DNA from: Pseudomonadota bacterium | GTDB taxonomy: Bacteria; Pseudomonadota; Gammaproteobacteria; Xanthomonadales; Rhodanobacteraceae | Direction: 5' to 3' | DNA length: 5,069 nucleotides | NCBI GenBank assembly: GCA_021783385.1 | Contig: JAJXTX010000040.1 | Location: 1-5,069 of the forward strand | In this document: piece by piece, positions 1 through 4,242 of the stretch | Position numbering within the stretch: the first letter of the stretch is position 1 | How the letters are laid out: every line of letters begins with the position of its first letter | The notes under the pieces: model-generated | Seen by the model: only the letters and a program-made list of their open reading frames with translations | What the model was told of the DNA's origin: nothing | Database searches by the model: none | Position numbers and translations under genes: made by a program

Positions 1-355
1 TGCGGCTGTCGAGCTTCTTCAGATCGTCGATCGACAGCATCGCGGGGCGGCTGACCAGCCCGTCGACCTGCAGCTTGTAGTCGCGGAACTGGTTCGCCAG
101 CAGCGCCTGATAGGCCGGCGTGGTCGGCATCACCGTGCCGTTGGGGCGGAACACCGGCGAGATGTCGGCCTCGCTGAACTCCTGCGCCATCGCGCTCGAC
201 GGCGCCAGCAGCGCCTGCACGCGGCGGTTCAGCCCCTCGGCCTTGCCCAGCACCTTCGGCCCCCAGCTGCTCTGCGAGATGCGGTCGCAGCCGGCCACCA
301 GCAGGCCGGCGGTGCCCATGATGGCCATGCGCAGAAACGATCGGCGATCAGTCAT
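1..355 (-). CDS. Tat-exported molybdopterin-dependent oxidoreductase, N-terminal part (partial)
   Basis: Only the first 118 codons are in the window; the reading frame is still open at base 1. The protein starts MTDRRSFLRMAIMG, a twin-arginine (Tat) signal with RRSFLR at residues 4-9, followed by a short hydrophobic stretch that ends in LVAGC with Cys at residue 23. After it come a linker and then, near residues 72-118, the start of a domain (FRPNGTVMPT, then YKLQVDGLVSRP, then LSIDDLKKL) that looks like the beginning of a sulfite-oxidase/YedY-type Moco-binding domain. The Mo-ligand Cys expected further on is outside the window, so the enzyme class rests on the N-terminus and on context. The start is well fixed: GGAGG at 365-369 lies 9 nt ahead of the ATG. 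It overlaps the cytochrome b stop by 8 nt, so the two are almost certainly one transcript and probably one complex, acting at the periplasmic face of the inner membrane. The substrate cannot be told from this fragment. Confidence 0.75.
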   Translation of the reverse strand, partial: MTDRRSFLRMAIMGTAGLLVAGCDRISQSSWGPKVLGKAEGLNRRVQALLAPSSAMAQEFSEADISPVFRPNGTVMPTTPAYQALLANQFRDYKLQVDGLVSRPAMLSIDDLKKLDSR

Positions 356-1268
356 GCGCGGTTTCCTCCAGCGGGGTGACAGGCGCGGCGGCGGGTTCCT
401 CGTCGATCCTGTAATACCCGGTGAGCATGCCGCGCAGCTGGTTGAACACGCCGCTGATCAGCACCTCGAACAGGTGGATCGCCACGAACGCCGCGAACGC
501 CCAGGCGATGATGAAGTGGATCGTGCGCGCCGACTGCCGCCCGCCGACCAGATCCAGCACTGGCTGCAGCACCGCGTCCATCCGCGGCGACATCGCCAGC
601 CCCATCAGCACGATGCCGCCGCCGAAGACGAAGATCACCGTGAGGTAGGCCAGCCGCTGCAGGATGTTGTAGCGCAGCGCCGCCTCGCCGTGCGGATGGC
701 GCAAACGCAGGTGGTCGAGGATCGAGCGGCCGATGCCGCGCCAGTCCTCGCGCGTGGGCCACAGGTCGCGCTGCAGGTGCTTGCGCGCCAGCGAGTAGCC
801 GACGTAGCACAGCCCGTTCAGCACGAACACCCAGGCGAAGAAGAAGTGCCAGCGCCGGCCCATCGCCAGCCAGGTCGGGCCGGGCACGGTGAGCCAGGAC
901 GGAAAGCCGCGCACCTCGGGCGTGCCGTCGCTGCCGTTGGACACGCCGAGCACGCCGGTGGTGACGAACTGGTGCCGGCCGATGCGGGTGATCCCGATCA
1001 GCTTGCCGTTCGCATCCTGTTCGGCGGTCAGCGCCAGCAGCTCCTTGCCCGGCACCGAGGTGTTGCCCCACGACAGGCTGGGATGCGCATTGAAGATCTG
1101 CATGCCGCTGAAGAACATCAGTGACAACGCGACCACGTTCACCCAGTGCATGATGCGAATCGGCCAGCTGTGCCGGTACACCAGCCGCTGCCTGTGCCGC
1201 GACACGGCGATCGAGGGTGTTGTCGTGCCAGCATCGGTCGGATTTGCTGCCAGGCTTTCCGTAGTCAC
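348..1268 (-). CDS. Membrane cytochrome b (cytochrome b561 / thiosulfate-reductase-type b subunit), 306 aa
   Basis: This is a probable di-haem membrane cytochrome that passes electrons between the quinone pool and the periplasmic molybdoenzyme encoded next. Four hydrophobic helices are visible at about residues 38-59, 140-160, 204-226 and 250-273. Candidate haem-ligand histidines are H41 (IMHWVN), H141 (RRWHFFFAW), H251 (TIHFIIAW) and H265 (VAIHLFE), a pattern like the PF01292 cytochrome b561/Ni-Fe hydrogenase b-type family. Arg/His-rich N-terminal and 161-203 segments suggest both ends are cytoplasmic and that the roughly 80-residue loop 60-139 is periplasmic. The GTG start is chosen because GGGGAG at 1277-1282 sits 8 nt upstream; a further-upstream TTG at 1346 would add 26 residues that do not look like protein of this family. 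The stop overlaps the oxidoreductase start by 8 nt. It is not the six-helix MsrQ. The physiological role is inferred from the pairing. Confidence 0.82.
   Translation of the reverse strand: MTTESLAANPTDAGTTTPSIAVSRHRQRLVYRHSWPIRIMHWVNVVALSLMFFSGMQIFNAHPSLSWGNTSVPGKELLALTAEQDANGKLIGITRIGRHQFVTTGVLGVSNGSDGTPEVRGFPSWLTVPGPTWLAMGRRWHFFFAWVFVLNGLCYVGYSLARKHLQRDLWPTREDWRGIGRSILDHLRLRHPHGEAALRYNILQRLAYLTVIFVFGGGIVLMGLAMSPRMDAVLQPVLDLVGGRQSARTIHFIIAWAFAAFVAIHLFEVLISGVFNQLRGMLTGYYRIDEEPAAAPVTPLEETAHD
365..369 (-). promoter_or_regulatory. Shine-Dalgarno of the Tat oxidoreductase
   Basis: On the minus strand this reads GGAGG (followed by AAA), 9 nt upstream of the ATG at 355-353. It lies inside the last codons of the cytochrome b gene. 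It decides the start and agrees with the protein beginning directly with a Tat signal. Confidence 0.75.
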
Positions 1269-1342
1269 GACAGTTGCTCCCCGCTGGCAAGTTGGTCGGA
1301 ACGGCTCGCGGCCGCGGTGTACTCGCGCTCTGCTGCTGTCAT
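1265..1342 (-). CDS. Possible 25-aa leader peptide / small protein upstream of cytochrome b
   Basis: An ATG at 1342-1340 opens a 25-codon frame that ends in TGA at 1267-1265. Its stop overlaps the cytochrome b GTG start as GTGA, the same junction style used inside the moa operon. GGGAG at 1350-1354 lies 7 nt before the ATG, an optimal distance. The peptide starts MTAAEREYTAAAS and ends LASGEQLS; it is polar, with no membrane segment, no run of one amino acid that would suggest classical attenuation, and no motif I recognise. Seven of its 25 codons end in A or T, more than in the neighbouring genes, which weakens the case for a conserved protein. It could be a translational-coupling leader, a small protein, or chance. 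Function is not assigned. Confidence 0.35.
   Translation of the reverse strand: MTAAEREYTAAASRSDQLASGEQLS
1277..1282 (-). promoter_or_regulatory. Shine-Dalgarno of the cytochrome b gene
   Basis: The minus strand reads GGGGAG, followed by an 8-nt spacer and then GTG at 1268-1266. This strong site supports the GTG start over the upstream in-frame TTG. It lies inside the small leader ORF 1265-1342, so it may be uncovered or shielded by ribosomes on that ORF. Confidence 0.7.
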
Positions 1343-1349
1343 GCAACCA

Positions 1350-1354
1350 CTCCC
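1350..1354 (-). promoter_or_regulatory. Possible Shine-Dalgarno of the 25-aa leader ORF
   Basis: The minus strand reads GGGAG with a 7-nt spacer to the ATG at 1342. It is the main reason for taking the short ORF seriously. Confidence 0.4.
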
Positions 1355-1376
1355 GTGGAGCTGTCGACTGTTCTGG

Positions 1377-1393
1377 CGCTGCTCGATGCAGCG
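1377..1393 (-). repeat. Small inverted repeat in the moaE-cytochrome b gap
   Basis: CGCTGC and GCAGCG form a perfect 6-bp stem around a 5-nt loop. No T-tract follows, so it is not a typical rho-independent terminator. It could be an mRNA structure or a protein site, and it may also be chance in such GC-rich DNA. Confidence 0.3.
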
Positions 1394-1405
1394 GGGCCGA
1401 TGCAG
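1384..1405. repeat. Direct repeat of CGATGCAG, two copies
   Basis: The plus strand carries CGATGCAG at 1384-1391 and again at 1398-1405, start-to-start distance 14 nt. One copy overlaps the hairpin at 1377-1393. The spacing is longer than one helical turn, so a tandem-operator reading is only speculative. Confidence 0.3.
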
Positions 1406-1438
1406 GGTGGATTCGCCGCGACTGCGCCGATGGTTACC

Positions 1439-1888
1439 TCAGTCGGGGTGATGGTGCTCGTGCGCCGGCCCGTGCGCGCAGGCGACCCAGGACGATTCGC
1501 CCTCCAGGTAGTGCTCCTTCTTCCAGATCGGCAGGCGCTGCTTGATCTGGTCGATGATGTAGCGGCAGGCGCGGAACGCCTCGTCGCGATGCGGCGAGAC
1601 CACGCCGATCCACACCGCCGTGTCGCCCACCGCGAGGTGGCCGACGCGGTGCACGCAGCGTGCGTCGGCGACGCCGTAGCGGGCGATCGCCTCGTCGATG
1701 ATGCGCTCGCCCTCGGCCAGCGCCAGTTCGGTGTAGGCCTCGTAGTCCAGGCCGCTGACCGCGCGGCCCTCGTTGGTTTCGCGCACCCAGCCCTCGAACG
1801 CGCAGAAGCCGCCGCAGCCGGGCCGCTGCAGCGCGCGGCGCAGGGCGTCGGTGTCCGCTGGTGCGGCGGCGATGCTGACCCGGCTCAT
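1439..1888 (-). CDS. moaE: Molybdopterin synthase catalytic subunit MoaE, 149 aa
   Basis: MoaE is the large subunit of molybdopterin synthase. With thiocarboxylated MoaD it puts two sulfurs into cyclic pyranopterin monophosphate to give the dithiolene of molybdopterin, in the cytoplasm. Length matches E. coli MoaE (150 aa). Family residues are present: R36 (GWVRE), H100-R101 (SPHRDEAF), K116 (QIKQRLP) and K123 (IWKKE), corresponding to E. coli R39, H103/R104, K119 and K126. The start is the ATG that overlaps the moaD stop (ATGA); a longer frame starting at 1948 would run through moaD and adds a tail unlike MoaE. The extreme C-terminus is histidine-rich (HGPAHEHHHPD), not something I associate with the family core. 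A 7-bp hairpin sits where its ribosome-binding site should be, so translation probably depends on moaD. Confidence 0.96.
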   Translation of the reverse strand: MSRVSIAAAPADTDALRRALQRPGCGGFCAFEGWVRETNEGRAVSGLDYEAYTELALAEGERIIDEAIARYGVADARCVHRVGHLAVGDTAVWIGVVSPHRDEAFRACRYIIDQIKQRLPIWKKEHYLEGESSWVACAHGPAHEHHHPD

Positions 1889-2127
1889 CCGCCGGCTACC
1901 GGCGGAATGAACACCACCACGTCGCCCTCGGCCAGCGGCTGCGCCCACTCGCGGAACTGCGCGTTCACCGCCACGCGCAGCTGTGCGCTGTCCAGCGTGA
2001 AGCCGTGGCGCTGGCGCAGCTCGGCGTACAGCTCGGCGAGCGAGGCGGCGGCGGTGCTGAGGTTTTCGCGGCCGCGGCCGGCCTGTTCGCGCAGCTGCGC
2101 GTAGTATTCGACGGTGATCGCGGTCAT
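1885..2127 (-). CDS. moaD: Molybdopterin synthase sulfur carrier subunit MoaD, 80 aa
   Basis: MoaD is the small ubiquitin-like subunit of molybdopterin synthase. Its C-terminal glycine is adenylated and then turned into a thiocarboxylate that donates sulfur in the MoaE active site. The protein is 80 aa, the normal size, begins MTAITVEYYAQLREQAG and ends in the diagnostic PPVAGG, including the terminal Gly-Gly. It starts inside the mobA stop (ATGA, 2124-2127) and stops inside the moaE start (ATGA, 1885-1888). A weak GAGAG lies 10 nt upstream (2138-2142). The partner enzyme that activates MoaD (MoeB/MoeZ type) is not in the window and must be encoded elsewhere. Confidence 0.96.
   Translation of the reverse strand: MTAITVEYYAQLREQAGRGRENLSTAAASLAELYAELRQRHGFTLDSAQLRVAVNAQFREWAQPLAEGDVVVFIPPVAGG
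1889..1905 (-). promoter_or_regulatory. GC hairpin covering the moaE ribosome-binding region
   Basis: On the minus strand CCGCCGG, TAG, CCGGCGG form a perfect 7-bp all-GC stem with a 3-nt loop. Its last base touches the ATG of moaE. The same bases encode the PPVAGG tail of MoaD. No clear Shine-Dalgarno exists for moaE apart from GGCGG inside the 3' arm, so the hairpin would hide it until a ribosome finishing moaD opens it. The structure is seen; the coupling role is inferred. Confidence 0.5.
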
Positions 2128-2705
2128 GGTAGCTGGGCTCTCAGGCTGGCCAGTTCTTCGGGGGTGTTGATGTTGTCCAGCGCATGCGCCGCCAGCGGTT
2201 GCAGCAGCCGAGTGTCGGCCTCGATCAGCGCCTTGCGCGGGCACGGCTTGCCGGCTTGGACGCGGGCCAGCAGGCGCGCGTGGCTGGCTGGTTCCCACAG
2301 TGCGCACAGCGGCTCGGGCAGGCCGTCGTGGTGGCTGATGAAAGCGGTGGCCTCGCGCGCGGGATCGCGCATCGCCAGCAGGTGCTGCAGCGTGGCGGCG
2401 TCCAGCCGCGGCAGGTCGACCGCCACCACCAGCCACGCCACCTCCGGGTACAGCGCCTGGGCGGAGAGGATGCCTGCCGCCGGACCGGCATCGGCAACGC
2501 TGTCGACGATCTGCGGCAGGCCGCGGCGCAGCGGCTCGTCGCGCTGCTCGGTGCGCACCGACACGAACACGCGCGGCAGCAGCGTGGACAGCAGGCGCCA
2601 GGTCCAAAGCAGCTGGGGTTCGCCGTGATAGTCGATCAGCGCCTTGTCATGCTGCATGCGGCGGCTGGCGCCACCGCCGAGCACCAGGCCGTAGACCTCG
2701 TTCAC
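2124..2705 (-). CDS. mobA: Molybdenum cofactor guanylyltransferase MobA, 193 aa
   Basis: MobA attaches GMP from GTP to Mo-molybdopterin, giving the MGD form used by DMSO-reductase-family enzymes. Length equals the E. coli protein (194 aa). The nucleotide-binding start VLGGGASRRMQHDKAL (residues 8-23) matches the family LAGG.S.RMG.DKAL, with Gln18 where Gly is usual. DAGPAAGIL (72-80) fits the GPLAGI motif, AVDLP (95-99) carries the metal-binding Asp, and NINTPEEL (178-185) matches the C-terminal NVNTPEEL. The GTG start at 2705 overlaps the moaC stop (GTGA); no other start codon in this frame keeps the nucleotide loop without running into moaC. The ribosome site is weak (GGTGGT), which fits coupling. 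The related CTP enzyme MocA is less likely given length and C-terminal motif, but single-nucleotide specificity cannot be proven by eye. Confidence 0.9.
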   Translation of the reverse strand: MNEVYGLVLGGGASRRMQHDKALIDYHGEPQLLWTWRLLSTLLPRVFVSVRTEQRDEPLRRGLPQIVDSVADAGPAAGILSAQALYPEVAWLVVAVDLPRLDAATLQHLLAMRDPAREATAFISHHDGLPEPLCALWEPASHARLLARVQAGKPCPRKALIEADTRLLQPLAAHALDNINTPEELASLRAQLP

Positions 2706-3178
2706 GCTACCACCACCACGTCCACGTCGCGCTTGCCGCCGGACTTGTGCAGCAGGCGCACCTCGCTGATCACGATGTCGTGCGACATCGCCTTGCACAT
2801 GTCGTAGACGGTGAGCGCGGCGACGCTGGCGCCGGTCAGCGCCTCCATTTCCACGCCGGTGCTGCCGTGGCAGGCCACCTCGCAGACGATCACGATCTCG
2901 TCGCCATCCACGCGCAGATCCACCTGGCAGCGCTGCAGCATCAGCGGGTGGCACAGCGGAATCAGCTGCGACGTGGCCTTGGCGCCCATCACGCCGGCGA
3001 GGTTGGCGGTGGTCAGCACCGGTCCCTTCGGCGTCATGTGGCCGGCCGCGCGCAGCTGCGCGGCGACTGCGGCCGGCAGCCGCACCCGTGCCTGCGCGCG
3101 CGCCACGCGCTGGGTGGCCGGCTTGGCGCCCACGTCGACCATGCGCGGCTGGTTGTCCGATCCCACGTGCGAGAGCAT
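2702..3178 (-). CDS. moaC: Cyclic pyranopterin monophosphate synthase MoaC, 158 aa
   Basis: MoaC converts the MoaA product (3',8-cyclo-7,8-dihydro-GTP) into cyclic pyranopterin monophosphate, the second half of the first Moco step. The protein aligns by eye with E. coli MoaC almost end to end: MVDVGAKP (13-20), K51, K67, LIPLCHPLML (72-81) with H77, GVEMEALTGASVAALTVYDM (108-127), the catalytic pair D126 and K129 (YDMCKA), and LLHKSGGK (142-149). The start ATG lies 7 nt after the moaA stop; GGAGG inside the last moaA codons is its likely ribosome site, 11 nt away. The stop overlaps the mobA GTG. The C-terminal tail DVDVVVVA is encoded largely by repeated GTG codons. Confidence 0.97.
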   Translation of the reverse strand: MLSHVGSDNQPRMVDVGAKPATQRVARAQARVRLPAAVAAQLRAAGHMTPKGPVLTTANLAGVMGAKATSQLIPLCHPLMLQRCQVDLRVDGDEIVIVCEVACHGSTGVEMEALTGASVAALTVYDMCKAMSHDIVISEVRLLHKSGGKRDVDVVVVA

Positions 3179-3185
3179 GTAAGGC

Positions 3186-4241
3186 CTAGCCTCCGATGAA
3201 ATACATTTCGATCTTGCGGTGCGGCGCGGCCTGCGGGTTGGCGCGTTCCTCGCTGTAGCGGTCGCTGCGCTGCAGCCAGGTGCGGCGCATCAGGTCGAGC
3301 AGCTCGGGGTCGCTGGCGCCGCTGCGCAGCGGGCCTTTCAGGTCGATGCCGCGCTCGGCGAACAGGCAGGTGTACAGCGCGCCATCGGACGACAGCCGCG
3401 CGCGGGTGCAGGCGCCGCAGAACGGTGCCGTCACCGAGGAGATGAAGCCGATCTCGCCCTGACCGTCGCGATAGCGGTAGCGTTTGGCCACCTCGCCCTT
3501 GTACTGGCCCGGCAGAGCTTCCAGCGGCCAGCGCTGTTCGATCTGCCGCAGCAGCTCGGCCGAGGGCACCACCTCGGCCAGCGACCAGTGGTTGAGGTTG
3601 CCCACGTCCATGAATTCGATGAAGCGCACCACGATGCCGCTGCCGCGGAAATAGGCGAGCAGGTCGGGCAGGGTGTGGTCGTTGACGCCACGCTGCACCA
3701 CCGTGTTGATCTTGATGTTCTCCAGGCCATTCGCCGCTGCCGCGCGGATGCCCTGCAGCACGCGGTCGAGTTCGCCGCGGCCGCCGTTCATCAGCGAGAA
3801 CACCGCCGGATCGAGCGAGTCCAGGCTCACCGTGACGCGGCTCAGCCCCGCCGCCACCAGCGCCGGCGCCTGCTGGCCGAGCAGCACGCCGTTGGTGGTC
3901 AGCGCGATATCGGTGATCGCGTCGATGCGCTTCAGCTCGCCGATCAACTCGGCCAGGTTCGGCCGCAGCAGCGGCTCGCCGCCGGTGATGCGCACCTTGC
4001 GCACGCCGAGCAGGGTGGCCAGCCGGGTGAGCCGCACGATCTCGTCGAAATCGAGCCGCTCGGCGCCGGGCAGAAAGCTGAAGTCCTTGCCGTACTTCGC
4101 CTCCGGCATGCAGTACGGACAGCGGAAGTTGCAGCGGTCCATCACCGAGATGCGCAGGTCGTGCAGCGGGCGGCCGCGCAGGTCCAGCGGCGGCTCGAGC
4201 CGGGTGCGCAGTGCGGTGGGGATGGGGGCGGCCGGGTTCAT
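3186..4241 (-). CDS. moaA: GTP 3',8-cyclase MoaA, radical SAM enzyme, 351 aa
   Basis: MoaA starts Moco synthesis by a radical S-adenosylmethionine rearrangement of GTP to 3',8-cyclo-7,8-dihydro-GTP. Domains in order: the radical SAM cluster motif C37-x3-C41-x2-C44 (MDRCNFRCPYCMP), the SAM-binding ITGGEP at 85-90, TTNG at 115-118, VSLDSLD at 138-144, then the C-terminal second [4Fe-4S] cluster with C275, C278 and C292. R280 and R282 (CTRARLSSDG) correspond to the GTP-binding arginines of S. aureus MoaA. It ends in the conserved Gly-Gly (MYFIGG) needed for activity in the family. Length is normal for the family. The ATG is 1 nt after the moeA stop with no good Shine-Dalgarno, so re-initiation by ribosomes finishing moeA is likely. 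Expected cytoplasmic and oxygen sensitive. Confidence 0.97.
   Translation of the reverse strand: MNPAAPIPTALRTRLEPPLDLRGRPLHDLRISVMDRCNFRCPYCMPEAKYGKDFSFLPGAERLDFDEIVRLTRLATLLGVRKVRITGGEPLLRPNLAELIGELKRIDAITDIALTTNGVLLGQQAPALVAAGLSRVTVSLDSLDPAVFSLMNGGRGELDRVLQGIRAAAANGLENIKINTVVQRGVNDHTLPDLLAYFRGSGIVVRFIEFMDVGNLNHWSLAEVVPSAELLRQIEQRWPLEALPGQYKGEVAKRYRYRDGQGEIGFISSVTAPFCGACTRARLSSDGALYTCLFAERGIDLKGPLRSGASDPELLDLMRRTWLQRSDRYSEERANPQAAPHRKIEMYFIGG
3190..3194 (-). promoter_or_regulatory. Shine-Dalgarno of moaC inside the moaA 3' end
   Basis: The minus strand reads GGAGG, within the final Ile-Gly-Gly codons of moaA, with an 11-nt spacer to the moaC ATG. The spacing is a little long. The terminal Gly codons of MoaA thus double as a ribosome site. 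Confidence 0.55.
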
Positions 4242-4242
4242 G

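Larger units (their letters stand above)
1269..1438 (-). promoter_or_regulatory. 170-nt gap between moaE and cytochrome b, possible regulatory region
   Basis: This is the only sizeable non-coding gap in the window, so a separate promoter for the cytochrome b/oxidoreductase pair is plausible here. I see no convincing sigma-70 box pair: a TTGCAT at 1341-1346 has only GTACAC at a suitable distance. There is no stem followed by a T-run, so no intrinsic terminator after moaE and read-through is possible. The gap holds the leader ORF, a 6-bp hairpin and a short direct repeat (listed separately), and a 10-bp palindrome CGCGGCCGCG at 1307-1316. Confidence 0.35.

Noticed and set aside
120..1124. Long plus-strand open frame of 334 codons opposite cytochrome b and the oxidoreductase
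   Set aside because: The product is rich in Arg, His, Gln and Ala with no domain; it is the mirror frame of GC-rich genes on the other strand, which have clear homology and ribosome sites.
352..1290. Second minus-strand frame of 312 codons overlapping cytochrome b
   Set aside because: Shifted frame of the same gene; Arg/Ala-rich product without membrane segments.
1307..1316. 10-bp palindrome CGCGGCCGCG as an operator
   Set aside because: Made only of G and C in GC-rich DNA, so a chance match is likely, and it has no partner site.
1269..1346. TTG at 1346 as the cytochrome b start (332 aa)
   Set aside because: Rare start codon with an Arg-rich 26-residue extension; the GTG at 1268 has GGGGAG at ideal distance.
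1886..1948. Longer MoaE beginning at 1948
   Set aside because: The extra 20 residues are moaD read in another frame; MSRVSIA at 1888 gives the normal MoaE length and an ATGA junction.
1274..2628. Plus-strand frames over moaE, moaD and mobA (1274-2104 and 2005-2628)
   Set aside because: No recognisable domain, no ribosome site, and they cover genes with conserved catalytic residues.
2702..2720. Run of GTG triplets at the moaC end as a microsatellite
   Set aside because: Only three consecutive units, encoding the Val-rich MoaC tail; too short to call a repeat tract.
2706..2954. Longer MobA beginning at 2954
   Set aside because: The extension is moaC read out of frame and is Arg-rich; starting at GTG 2705 places the nucleotide loop at residues 8-23 as in the family.
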